Shown here piece by piece: positions 40,554 to 48,591 of a stretch of DNA of 64,000 bases. The position numbers and the translations under genes are program-made. The notes beneath the pieces were generated by a model. The model was not told where the DNA came from, did not search any database, and was given only the letters and a program-made list of their open reading frames with translations. Numbering within the stretch: position 1 is the first letter of the stretch; each line of letters starts with the position of its first letter. The DNA comes from Actinacidiphila bryophytorum (GTDB lineage Bacteria > Actinomycetota > Actinomycetes > Streptomycetales > Streptomycetaceae). Location of the stretch: the NCBI RefSeq assembly GCF_016916835.1, contig NZ_JAFFIX010000021.1:62001-126000 (forward strand). Reading direction: 5' to 3'.

Positions 40554-41057
40554 ATGTCCGAGCAGGTCCAGCACGTTCAGAAGCCCGGCTGGTTCACCGT
40601 CAACGTCTTCAACCGCGCCGTCGCCTTCCTCACCCGCCGCGGTTTCAGCGTCTGGGGTTCGCGGGTGCTGGCGGTCCGCGGCCGCAAGAGCGGGGAGTGG
40701 CGGACGACCCCGGTCAACGTGCTCACCCTGGACGGCGAGCGCTACCTGGTCGCCCCGCGCGGCCACGTCCAGTGGACGCACAACATGCGGGCGGCCGGCG
40801 GCGGGCGGCTGTATCTGGGGAAGAAGACCGAGGAGTTCACCGCGGTGGAGGTCACCGACGACGACAAGACGCCGGTCCTGCGCGGATACCTCAAGCGCTG
40901 GAAGGCGGAGGTGGGCGTCTTCTTCGGCGGTGTCGGCGCGGATTCGACCGACGAGGAGCTGCGGGCCATAGCGCCCCGGCACCCGGTCTTCCGGATACGG
41001 CAGGCAGGCGAGGCCGAGGTCGGCAGCGCGGAGGGGAGCCGGAGCGCGGGCCGGTGA
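40554..41057 (+). CDS. F420-type deazaflavin-dependent nitroreductase family protein
   Basis: A 167-residue protein. The core LAVRGRKSGEWRTTPVNVL, GERYLVAPRGHVQWTHNMRAAG and VLRGYLKRWKAE are the marks of the DDN/F420 family, split-barrel proteins that use coenzyme F420 (or other flavins) to reduce quinones or nitro compounds. GGGAG lies before the ATG at 40554. A single-gene unit downstream of the paired TetR operators, so probably induced by the TetR ligand. Confidence 0.88.
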   Translation: MSEQVQHVQKPGWFTVNVFNRAVAFLTRRGFSVWGSRVLAVRGRKSGEWRTTPVNVLTLDGERYLVAPRGHVQWTHNMRAAGGGRLYLGKKTEEFTAVEVTDDDKTPVLRGYLKRWKAEVGVFFGGVGADSTDEELRAIAPRHPVFRIRQAGEAEVGSAEGSRSAGR

Positions 41058-41115
41058 CGGCGCCGGGGAGCGCGGACCCGTGCCCGCCGCCCCGGCCGCC
41101 GCCGGGCGCAGGCCG

Positions 41116-42369
41116 TCAGGCCCGGTTCACACTGTCCAGTGCCCGGCGGGCCATCGGGTGGGTGCGGACGAGTTCGGCCAGCGACCGCTTGCCGCGGGTG
41201 ATGCCGGCGAAGGCGCGCCAAGCCGGCGGGAAGGTGGTGAGGGCCGCGTGCAGCAGTCCCGGGCGGCGTTCGAAGAGGGTGAGCATCCGGCGGCCGACGC
41301 CCATCTCGACGCCGAGGCCGGCTTTGACGGCGAAGGCGTAGTTGAGCGCCTGGCGGCGGGCGTCCACCGCGTCGTGCGACTCGGCGATGCGCACGGCCCA
41401 CTCGCCCGCGAGCCGGCCCGAGCGCAGCGCGTAGGAGATGCCCTCGCGGGTCCAGGGCTCCAGCAGGCCGGCCGCGTCGCCGCAGACCAGCACCCGGCCG
41501 CGGGACAGCGGCGAGTCGTCGGCGCGGCAGCGGGTCAGGTGCCCGCTGGAGACGCTGGGCTCGAAGCCGGCCAGGCCGAGGCGGGCGATGAAGTCGTCCA
41601 GGTAGCGCTTGGTGGCGCCGCCGTCGCCGCGGGCCGAGATGACGCCGACGGTGAGGGAGTCGCCCTTGGGGAAGACCCAGCCGTAACTGCCGGGCAGCGG
41701 ACCCCAGTCGATGAGGACCCGGCCGCTCCAGTCCTCCGCCACGGAGGCCGGGACGGGGATCTCCGCTTCGAGGCCGAGGTCGACCTGGTCGAGCTTGACC
41801 CCGACGTGGGCTCCTATCCGGCTGGCGCTTCCGTCGGCGCCGACCACGGAGCGGGCGTAGACGATCTCCTCGTCGCGCTTGCCCGCCGCTCCCCCGCTGC
41901 CGTTCACTATCACCGCAACCGTGCGCCGGTCGGGGACTCCTGGACCGTGCTGCTCCACCCGGGAGACGGTCACACCGGTGCGCACCTCGGCGCCGGCCTC
42001 GCGGGCCGCGTCGACCAGAGCTGCGTCGAATTCGGGGCGGTTGATCAGCCCGAAGAGCATCTGCCGGGAGCGCTTGGTCCTGGACAGCCGCCCGTTGAGG
42101 CTGAAGGTGACGGCGTGCACCCGCTCGCGCAGCGGCAGTTCGAAACCGGGCGGCAGCGCGTCCCGCGAGGGGCCGATGATGCCGCCGCCGCAGGTCTTGT
42201 ACCTGGGGAGTTCCGCCTTCTCCAGCAGCAGGACCCGGCGGCCGGTGACAGCTGCCGCATGGGCTGCCGACGCTCCCGCGGGGCCTGCGCCGATCACGAC
42301 GACGTCCCAGACCGTCGGCGTCCCGCCGTCCCCCGCACCACTGTCCTGCGCCGCCTGCTCACCGCTCAC
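41116..42369 (-). CDS. geranylgeranyl-reductase-family FAD-dependent oxidoreductase
   Basis: A 417-residue flavoprotein. The FAD-binding VVVIGAGPAGASAAHAA lies near residue 22, then the substrate-side motif PRYKTCGGGI that is diagnostic of geranylgeranyl reductases, VVGADGSASRIGA, YGWVFPKGDSLTVG and CGDAAGLLEPWTREGISYAL. The family reduces isoprenoid double bonds of lipids, quinone tails or terpenes. No terpene genes are adjacent. GTG at 42369 has GGGAG upstream; the frame beyond that is the shadow of the peptidase gene. Divergent from the peptidase. Confidence 0.92.
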   Translation of the reverse strand: MSGEQAAQDSGAGDGGTPTVWDVVVIGAGPAGASAAHAAAVTGRRVLLLEKAELPRYKTCGGGIIGPSRDALPPGFELPLRERVHAVTFSLNGRLSRTKRSRQMLFGLINRPEFDAALVDAAREAGAEVRTGVTVSRVEQHGPGVPDRRTVAVIVNGSGGAAGKRDEEIVYARSVVGADGSASRIGAHVGVKLDQVDLGLEAEIPVPASVAEDWSGRVLIDWGPLPGSYGWVFPKGDSLTVGVISARGDGGATKRYLDDFIARLGLAGFEPSVSSGHLTRCRADDSPLSRGRVLVCGDAAGLLEPWTREGISYALRSGRLAGEWAVRIAESHDAVDARRQALNYAFAVKAGLGVEMGVGRRMLTLFERRPGLLHAALTTFPPAWRAFAGITRGKRSLAELVRTHPMARRALDSVNRA

Positions 42370-42528
42370 GTCTGATTCCGCTCCCGCTCGCCCGTACGGC
42401 TGTCGTCGCCCCTGCTCAGGGCATCCTATTGCGCCCGTCGGGGTCGGCTCGCTGTGGCACCATCGGCAGCGACCCATCGAGTGCACCAACGACCACAGAA
42501 GTCCCCCGATTCCTGCAAGGAGCAGCCC

Positions 42529-43899
42529 ATGCCGTCCGTTCCGCTGTCCGAGACCGTGGCCGCACTGATGCCACGTGCACGCACCGAGCTGGCAGAGCTG
42601 GTGTCGTACGCGTCGGTGGCCGACTGGCGGCAGTTCCCGCGCAGCGAGAGCGAGAAGGCCGCGGGCTGGGTGGCGGACGCGCTGCGGGCCGAGGGCTTCC
42701 AGGAGGTGGCCCTGCTCGACACGCCGGACGGCACCCAGTCGGTCTACGGCGTGCTGCCAGGACCCGCGGGTGCGCCGACGGTGCTGCTGTACGCGCACTA
42801 CGACGTGCAGCCGCCGCTGGACGAGTCGGCATGGCTGTCCCCGCCCTTCGAACTGACGGAACGTGACGGCCGGTGGTACGGCCGGGGTGCCGCGGACTGC
42901 AAGGGCGGGGTGCTGATGCACCTGACGGCGCTGCGGGCGCTGCGGGAGCAGGGCGGTGTCCCGGTGACGGTCAAGGTGGTCGTGGAGGGCTCGGAGGAGC
43001 AGGGCACCGGCGGGCTGGAAAGGTACGCGGAGGAGCACCCCGACCTGCTCACCGCCGACGCGATCGTGATCGGTGACGCGGGCAACTTCCGGGTGGGGCT
43101 GCCGACGGTGACGTCGTCGCTGCGCGGCATGGTGAAGCTGGACGTGCGGGTCGCCACCCTTGAGGGCAATCTGCACTCCGGGCAGTTCGGCGGCGCGGCG
43201 CCCGACGCGCTGGCGGCGCTGATCAGGATGCTCGACTCGCTGCGGGACGCCTCGGGGGCGACCACCATCGACGGCCTCGACGGCTCCGGCAGCTGGACCG
43301 GACTGACGTATCCCGAGGAGGACTTCCGCCGGGATGCGAAGGTGCTCGACGGGGTGGAGCTGGTCGGCACCGGCAGTGTCGCGGACCGCATCTGGGCGCG
43401 TCCGTCGGTGACGGTGCTGGGCATCGACGCCCCGCCGGTCGTCGGCGCCACACCGTCGGTGCAGGCCGCGGCGGGCGCGCAGGTGAGCGTGCGGGTGCCG
43501 CCCGGTATGACGGCGGATCACGCGGCGCAGGCGCTGACCGCGCACCTGCTCAAGGCGGCGCCCTGGGGCGCCCGGGTCGAGGTGACCCAGTCCGGCATCG
43601 GCCAGCCCTTCCAGGCCGACACCACAAGTCCCGCCTACTCCGCGATGGCCGACGCGATGCGTGAGGCATACGGGCAGGACCTGGCGATCGCCGGGCAGGG
43701 CGGTTCCATCCCGCTGTGCAACACGCTGGGCACGCTGTATCCGCAGGCGGAGATCCTGCTGATCGGGCTGAGCGAGCCGGAGGCGCAGATCCACGCGGTC
43801 AACGAGAGCGTGTCGCCGCAGGAGTTGGAGCGGCTGGCGCTGGCGGAGGCGGTCTTCCTGCAGCGCTATGCCGCGTCGAAGGCGCCCGCGGCCGGCTGA
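42529..43899 (+). CDS. M20-family metallopeptidase (dipeptidase)
   Basis: A 456-residue enzyme. It has the metal ligands in LLYAHYDVQPP, GRGAADCKGG and VVEGSEEQGTGG, a dimerisation domain with VTSSLRGMVKLDVRV and LHSGQFGGAAPD, and the final metal ligand in IHAVNESV. This is the ArgE/DapE/CPG2-like dipeptidase branch, removing amino acids from dipeptides or acyl-amino acids with two zinc ions. AAGGAG lies six bases before the ATG. Followed by a terminator. Confidence 0.94.
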   Translation: MPSVPLSETVAALMPRARTELAELVSYASVADWRQFPRSESEKAAGWVADALRAEGFQEVALLDTPDGTQSVYGVLPGPAGAPTVLLYAHYDVQPPLDESAWLSPPFELTERDGRWYGRGAADCKGGVLMHLTALRALREQGGVPVTVKVVVEGSEEQGTGGLERYAEEHPDLLTADAIVIGDAGNFRVGLPTVTSSLRGMVKLDVRVATLEGNLHSGQFGGAAPDALAALIRMLDSLRDASGATTIDGLDGSGSWTGLTYPEEDFRRDAKVLDGVELVGTGSVADRIWARPSVTVLGIDAPPVVGATPSVQAAAGAQVSVRVPPGMTADHAAQALTAHLLKAAPWGARVEVTQSGIGQPFQADTTSPAYSAMADAMREAYGQDLAIAGQGGSIPLCNTLGTLYPQAEILLIGLSEPEAQIHAVNESVSPQELERLALAEAVFLQRYAASKAPAAG

Positions 43900-43922
43900 C
43901 CAGGCAGGCGGCGAAGTCGGCG

Positions 43923-43955
43923 GGTCCCGCCCCGCGCTCGGGGCGGGGCGGGACC
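43923..43955. terminator. bidirectional terminator after M20 peptidase gene
   Basis: GGTCCCGCCCCGC and GCGGGGCGGGACC form a perfect 13-bp stem around seven bases, between the stops of convergent genes. Confidence 0.75.
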
Positions 43956-43965
43956 GGCCTGCGGG

Positions 43966-45000
43966 TCACTCGGCGGGGTGGCCTGCTTCGAGGTTGAGCG
44001 GGCGGCCCTGCTCACGGGCGCGCAGCGCCCAGCGCAGCCGGTCGAGCCGGACCGGCGGCAGCAGGTCGGCGGCCTCGTCCTCGGTGACGAAGCGCCAGCC
44101 GCGCAGTTCCGCGGGCGGCAGCAGCAGCCGGCCGATGTCGGCGGTCGGCACCCGCCCGCCGTCGAAGAGCAGCCGCAGTCCGCCGTGGGCCGGCGGCTGC
44201 GGGGGTTCCCAGTCGACCACGAGCAGTTCGAGCCCGCGGGTCAGTTCGAGGCCCAGTTCCTCGGCGACTTCACGGCGGCCGGCGCGTGCCGGCGACTCGC
44301 CGCGCTCGACGACGCCGCCGGGGAATTCCCAGCCGGGCTTGTAGGTGGGGTCGACGAGCAGCACCCGGTCGGCGTCGTCGAAGAGCAGCACTCCGGCGGC
44401 CACCGTCTCGGCCCGCGGCTCGGGGGTCTGCACGATGCCGCAGGCCCCGGCTCCCCGGCCGACGGCCTCAGTGAGCCGCAGCGCCGTCTCCCGCGGAGTG
44501 AGTCCCGCGGTGTGCAGGACATGGGCGTCGAGCGCCAGCCAGGGCAGCGCGTCGAGGTAGTCGGGGATGCGGTCCAGTGCCCAGCGGCGGGCGGCGTCGC
44601 CCACCGGGGTGTGGTCAGGGTGGTGTGTCGTTGCGGCGATACGGCTGCGCAGGATCGTTTCTCCCGGGTCGAGCAGCAGATGCCGGACCTCGATCCCGCG
44701 GGAGGCCAGCCCGCCGAAGATCTCGTCGCGGTGCTCCTGCCGCAGCAGCGTCATCGGGACCACGAGGACCCCTCCGACCTCGGCCAGCAGCGCGGCGGCG
44801 GTCTCGATCACCAGCCGCCGCCAGATGGGGAGTTCCTGGTAGTCGGTGACCTCCTGGAGCCGCTTTTCCGGCAGCAGTTGCCGCACACAGCTCCCGAGCA
44901 CGTCGGGGTCGTACAGGGTGCTCTCCGGTACGAGGTCGAGCATCTCCCGTGCGGCGCTGGTCTTGCCCGCACCGAACGCCCCGTTCACCCAGATGATCAC
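43966..45000 (-). CDS. P-loop kinase-like domain fused to Nudix hydrolase
   Basis: A 344-residue two-domain enzyme. The N-terminal half (1-180) is a small P-loop NTPase with Walker A GAFGAGKT at 7-14 and pattern IAATTHHPDHTPVGD; it resembles AAA/zeta-toxin-like or nucleotide kinases. The C-terminal half (195-344) is a Nudix domain with the box at 229-251 (G229, E235, REVAEELGL). Such a protein could phosphorylate a metabolite and hydrolyse a nucleotide derivative, but the substrate is unknown. It lies 23 bases downstream of the HxlR gene and may share its transcript. Confidence 0.88.
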   Translation of the reverse strand: MIIWVNGAFGAGKTSAAREMLDLVPESTLYDPDVLGSCVRQLLPEKRLQEVTDYQELPIWRRLVIETAAALLAEVGGVLVVPMTLLRQEHRDEIFGGLASRGIEVRHLLLDPGETILRSRIAATTHHPDHTPVGDAARRWALDRIPDYLDALPWLALDAHVLHTAGLTPRETALRLTEAVGRGAGACGIVQTPEPRAETVAAGVLLFDDADRVLLVDPTYKPGWEFPGGVVERGESPARAGRREVAEELGLELTRGLELLVVDWEPPQPPAHGGLRLLFDGGRVPTADIGRLLLPPAELRGWRFVTEDEAADLLPPVRLDRLRWALRAREQGRPLNLEAGHPAE

Positions 45001-45023
45001 GGTGCCCCCTTCTCCGTAGACCC

Positions 45024-45599
45024 CTACGAATTGCCCGGATCATCGCCCCCGGCAAACGCACCGGACCCGGCAGCGGCGCGCACCGGCCGCAGCAGCGGGG
45101 AGGTGGTCGCCAGCGCGGCGGCCACCTGGTCCGCGCGGCCGGGCCGGTCGGCGTCGGGCAGCCAGCGCATCTCGACGTCGGCAGGCGCCACCTGTGCGAT
45201 CCCGCAGGCCGGGCAGCCGCCGGTCATGTCCAGCCGCGCGCCGCAGTCGGTGTGGTGGAAGGTCCTGGTCGGCTCGTCCTGCGAGGCGTACCTGCCGCCC
45301 CATCGCATCAGGGCGTGCAGCGGCGGCCACAGGGCCAGGCCCGCGTCGGTGAGGACGTAGTCGTAGCGCGGCGGCGACTGCTGGTAGGCCTCCTTGCGCA
45401 GCACCCCGGCCTCGGTGAGCGCGGCCAGCCGGGCGGTGAGCACGGCCCGCGGGATGTCCAGGTGGACCAGGAAGTCATTGAACCTGCGCACGCCGTAGAA
45501 GGCGTCCCGCACGATCAGCAGGCTCCAGCGCTCGCCGACCACCTCCAGGGCGCGGGCGAGGGTGCAGTCCTGCTGGGCGTAGTCCGTGCCGAGTGCCAT
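45024..45599 (-). CDS. HxlR-family transcriptional regulator
   Basis: A 191-residue regulator. The HxlR winged helix has CTLARALEVVGERWSLLIVRD, FNDFLVHLDIPRAVLTARL and YQQSPPRYDYVLTDAGLAL. The C-terminal extension has a pair of cysteines, CGARLDMTGGCPACG, that could bind zinc or act in redox sensing. ATG at 45599 is preferred over a GTG three codons earlier. Divergent from an MFS transporter, its probable target. Confidence 0.9.
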   Translation of the reverse strand: MALGTDYAQQDCTLARALEVVGERWSLLIVRDAFYGVRRFNDFLVHLDIPRAVLTARLAALTEAGVLRKEAYQQSPPRYDYVLTDAGLALWPPLHALMRWGGRYASQDEPTRTFHHTDCGARLDMTGGCPACGIAQVAPADVEMRWLPDADRPGRADQVAAALATTSPLLRPVRAAAGSGAFAGGDDPGNS

Positions 45600-45659
45600 G
45601 GCACCCACCCTACCGCCGGGTTCGGTGAACAGACTGACATGCTAGGCTCGGCCCTCCAC

Positions 45660-45680
45660 TGAGTTCGTTGACCAGACTCA
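45660..45680. promoter_or_regulatory. candidate HxlR operator
   Basis: TGAGT (45660-45664) and ACTCA (45676-45680) are inverted repeats 11 bases apart in the divergent region. TTCGGT and TAGGCT, 16 bases apart just upstream (about 45622-45649), are a possible promoter for the MFS gene, which would place this dyad at the transcription start. Confidence 0.4.
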
Positions 45681-45718
45681 CTTTGCTTCCCGGCCCGACC
45701 GCCTCGCGGAGGAACCTG

Positions 45719-47149
45719 ATGGACGCCCAGGCCATACCGAGCACCGCGGCACCCGACACTGCCGTACCCGACCACCCGGGAGACCGCAGCGCGGGGGCCG
45801 GGGCCGCCCTGCTGGCCGTCGGACTCGGCACCCTGCTGACCCTGATGGCCTTCACCGCGCCCGCCACCACGCTCGCCGCCACCGCGCACGGGCTGCACTC
45901 GGGCGCCGTCGCCCAGACCTGGATGCTGACCGGCACACCGGTCGGCCTCGCCGCGCTGCTGCTGACCATGGGCAGCGTCGCCGACGCGCGCGGGCGGCGC
46001 CGCACCTTCGCCGCGGGCGCCGTCCTGCTGCTGTTCGCGACCGCGCTGTCGGCCGCCGCCCCCGGCACCGCGCTCTTCCTCGCGGGACGTATCGCGCAGG
46101 GTGTGGCGAGCGCCGCCGTGCTCGCGGCCGGCCTCGGGCTCATCGCGGACACCCACCCGGCCGGCCGCCACCGGGTGCGCGCCCTCGGCGTCTGGGGCGC
46201 GACCGTCGGCGGCGGCATCGCCGTCGGACCGGTCTACGCGGCCGTCATGGCCCAGCTGTGGGGCTGGCGTTCGCTGTACTGGGGCCTGGCGCTGCTCGCC
46301 GTGCCGGTCGCCGCGCTCAGCGCCGCCGTCCCCGAGTCGCGCGCCGCCCACCCGCGCCGGCTCGACCTCGCAGGAGCGCTCACCCTCGGCGCGGGCACGG
46401 CGGCCCTGGTCGCCGGATTCGGCGAGAGCCGCAGCGGCTGGCTGCGCCCCGCCGTGCTGGTCCCGCTGGCCGCGGCCGCCCTGGTGCTCGCCCTCTTCGC
46501 CGCGGTGGAGCGGCGGGTGGCGGAACCCATGCTCGACCCGGCCCTGTGGCGCAACCCGACCTTCCTCGCCGGCGGCGTCGGCGCCCTGACCACGGGCCTG
46601 GCCGTGGTCGGCCTCTTCAGCTACCTGCCGACCATGGTGCAGGGCGTGCTCGGCACCGGCGCCATTGCCACCAGCCTGCTCTTCGTGGTCTGGTCGGGCG
46701 TCTCCGCGGTCTTCGCGCTGCTCTCCCGCCGGCTGGCCCCGCACATGGGCGCCGACACCCAGGCCGCCCTCGGCCTGGGCATATCAGCCGTCGGGCAGGC
46801 AGCGATGTACGGCATGCACGTCGGCGGCTCCTACGGGCGGCTCTTCCCGGGCCTTGCCGTCGCCGGCGTCGGTAGTGGCATCCTGAACGCGGCGCTGGCC
46901 CGGCTGGCCGTCGCCGGCGTCCCCACCGAACGCAGCGCCATGGGTTCGGGGGCCAACAACACCGCCCGCTACGTCGGTTCGGCGCTCGGCGTCGCCCTGA
47001 CCGTCTCCGTCGTGACCGCCGCCCACGGCCCCTCCCCCGCGACCGCCCTCGCCGCGGGCGCCAACCACGCCTTCCTCCTCAGCGCCGCCACCTGCCTCGC
47101 CGGCACCACCGCCATCCTCCTCCTCCCCCGCCTGACTCCACGCCGCTAG
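45719..47149 (+). CDS. MFS transporter, DHA2-like
   Basis: A 476-residue transporter with about fourteen helices. It has TWMLTGTPVGLAALLLTMGS, VADARGRRRTFAAG in the first cytoplasmic loop, and RVRALGVWGATVGGGIAVGP in the fifth helix region. Likely exports a toxic compound sensed by the divergent HxlR regulator. The ATG at 45719 has GGAGGAA seven bases upstream, so the longer TTG-started frame is rejected. The stop TAG at 47147-47149 lies within the CTAG that begins the MITE. Confidence 0.9.
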   Translation: MDAQAIPSTAAPDTAVPDHPGDRSAGAGAALLAVGLGTLLTLMAFTAPATTLAATAHGLHSGAVAQTWMLTGTPVGLAALLLTMGSVADARGRRRTFAAGAVLLLFATALSAAAPGTALFLAGRIAQGVASAAVLAAGLGLIADTHPAGRHRVRALGVWGATVGGGIAVGPVYAAVMAQLWGWRSLYWGLALLAVPVAALSAAVPESRAAHPRRLDLAGALTLGAGTAALVAGFGESRSGWLRPAVLVPLAAAALVLALFAAVERRVAEPMLDPALWRNPTFLAGGVGALTTGLAVVGLFSYLPTMVQGVLGTGAIATSLLFVVWSGVSAVFALLSRRLAPHMGADTQAALGLGISAVGQAAMYGMHVGGSYGRLFPGLAVAGVGSGILNAALARLAVAGVPTERSAMGSGANNTARYVGSALGVALTVSVVTAAHGPSPATALAAGANHAFLLSAATCLAGTTAILLLPRLTPRR

Positions 47150-47328
47150 GCCGTGTTTTGGAAGTCCCGCCTGCCCCGCGACGCCTGGCACGCACGCTCG
47201 CTGCGTCGTCGGAGTCGTCCGAGTAGGCCCACTACGAGGACGACCCTCCGCCTTGCGATCGCACGCACCAGACGCCGCGCGGCCCGCCCTGTGGGGGCGG
47301 ACGGCGCTACTTCCAAAACACGGCCTAG
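47146..47328. mobile_element. MITE-like element, complete copy
   Basis: A 183-base element bounded by perfect 20-bp inverted repeats CTAGGCCGTGTTTTGGAAGT (47146-47165) and its complement (47309-47328). CTAG at each end is the likely duplicated target. The interior continues as an imperfect hairpin, with GTCGTCC (about 47214-47220) paired to GGACGAC (47238-47244) at the tip. There is no transposase; mobilisation would need one in trans. A second, partial copy is at 1-114. The left CTAG contains the stop codon of the MFS gene. Confidence 0.85.
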
Positions 47329-47505
47329 GCCCCCGCGCCCTGAAAGACGGTCGCCCTCCTGTGCAGAGGGCGCCGCCTGAAAGCGCCGACTCCGCGAGAG
47401 AGGGTCGCCACCAGGGGCGCGGGGAAGTGCGCGACCAGCCGGAGGAGCGGGAAAGAAGCAACGCCACAGCAAGTGGCACCACCAGGGCCGCGGGGCCGGG
47501 TCGGG
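47329..47505. repeat. gene-free convergent junction with repeat cluster C
   Basis: Right of the MITE, before the glucokinase stop. It contains a reversed partial unit (CCCCGCGCCCTGA near 47331-47343), a direct copy GGGGCGCGGGGAAGTGCGC (47414-47432, one change from clusters A and B) and GCAACGCCACAGCAAGTGGCA near 47459, the same word found near 9063. It has the same arrangement as clusters A and B. Confidence 0.75.
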
Positions 47506-48474
47506 TCAGCCCGCGACGAAACCGGCCAGGCCGAGAACTTGCGCGGCGGCAGCCGCGGCCCCGACAAGCCCGGCGTCAGTACCGAGCTTGGCCGGGACCA
47601 CGTCGACCCCCGCCGCGAAGGACAGCGTCGCGTAACGGCTGAGGTGGTCGCGGAGGGGGTCGAAGAGGACGGGGCCGGCCCCGGCCACACCCCCGCCGAC
47701 AACGGCGACGTTGATCTCGACCAGCGTCGCCGTCGCCGCGATCCCCGCCGCAAGTGCCTGGGCGGCACGGTCGAAGGAGGCGATCGCGAGCGGGTCGCCG
47801 GCCCTGGCGGACTCGGCGACGGCGGCAGCCGTCGGCTCGGCGCCGGCCGACGGGAGCCAGCCGGACTCCAGCGCGCGGCGCGCGATGTTGGGACCGCTGG
47901 CGATGCGCTCGACGCAGCCGCGCGACCCGCACGGGCACAGGTCGCCGTCGAGGTCGACGCTGATGTGCCCGATGTGGCCGGCGTTCCCGGTCGGCCCGGG
48001 AAGCAGCGCGCCGCCGAGCACGAGACCGCCGCCGACCCCGGTGGACACCACCATGCACAGCGCGTTGTCGTAGCCGCGTGCGGCACCCTGCCAGTGCTCG
48101 GCCGCGGTCATGGCGACACCGTCGCCGGTCAGCACGACGGGCAGCCCGCCCGCGGCCTCGCCGACCCGCGGGGCCAGCGGGAAGTCGCGCCAGCCCGGCA
48201 CGTTGACCGGGCTGACGGTGCCGTGCAGGGCGTCGACGGGACCCGCGCTGCCGATGCCCACGGCGACCGCGGCCGGCCACTGCGGTGCGGTGCGCAGCTC
48301 CGCGACGACCTCGGCGACGGCCCGCATCACCGTCTCGCCGTCGCGGCCTGCGGGCGTCGGCCGCAGGGAGCGCGCCACCGGGCGGCCCTCCGTGTCGATG
48401 AGCGCCCCGGCGATCTTCGTTCCGCCGATGTCCAGTGCGGCCACGAGTGGACCGGTCGCGCCGTGGGGGTGCAT
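47506..48474 (-). CDS. ROK-family glucokinase
   Basis: A 322-residue sugar kinase. The phosphate-binding loop AALDIGGTKIAGALID is intact at residues 12-27. It also has GIGSAGPVDALHGTVSP, the active-site aspartate in LTGDGVAMTAAEHW, the GHI motif GNAGHIGHISVD and the zinc motif CPCGSRGCVE. There is no DNA-binding domain, so it is an enzyme, in contrast to the ROK regulator at 32.3 kb. It converts glucose or a related hexose to the 6-phosphate. Divergent from a LacI regulator. Confidence 0.9.
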   Translation of the reverse strand: MHPHGATGPLVAALDIGGTKIAGALIDTEGRPVARSLRPTPAGRDGETVMRAVAEVVAELRTAPQWPAAVAVGIGSAGPVDALHGTVSPVNVPGWRDFPLAPRVGEAAGGLPVVLTGDGVAMTAAEHWQGAARGYDNALCMVVSTGVGGGLVLGGALLPGPTGNAGHIGHISVDLDGDLCPCGSRGCVERIASGPNIARRALESGWLPSAGAEPTAAAVAESARAGDPLAIASFDRAAQALAAGIAATATLVEINVAVVGGGVAGAGPVLFDPLRDHLSRYATLSFAAGVDVVPAKLGTDAGLVGAAAAAAQVLGLAGFVAG

Positions 48475-48550
48475 CGTTCGGGGGTCTCCTTCATCGTTGT
48501 GTCGCCCGGGTTCCGCGACGGCGGCCCCAGGGGTAGTCTCGCCTGATCGT

Positions 48551-48585
48551 GACAACGTTGTCCATCTCTTGCCGCAGGGAATACT
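48551..48585 (+). promoter_or_regulatory. LacI-type operator and leaderless promoter
   Basis: GACAACGTTGTC (48551-48562) is a perfect 12-bp palindrome with the central CG typical of LacI-family operators. It overlaps the -35 box TTGTCC (48558-48563). AATACT (48580-48585) is the -10 box, six bases before the GTG at 48592, so the regulator mRNA should be leaderless and autorepressed. The divergent glucokinase start is 77 bases away. Confidence 0.6.
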
Positions 48586-48591
48586 ACGACC

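Noticed and set aside
42370-43794. Extension of the geranylgeranyl-reductase-like frame to 892 codons
   Set aside because: Antisense to the M20 peptidase; the FAD motif lies just after the GTG at 42369.
45668-45718. TTG start adding 17 residues to the MFS transporter at 45719
   Set aside because: The ATG at 45719 has GGAGGAA at good spacing, while TTG has no site.
47146-47328. Element as an intact insertion sequence
   Set aside because: Only 183 bases with no transposase frame; it fits a MITE.
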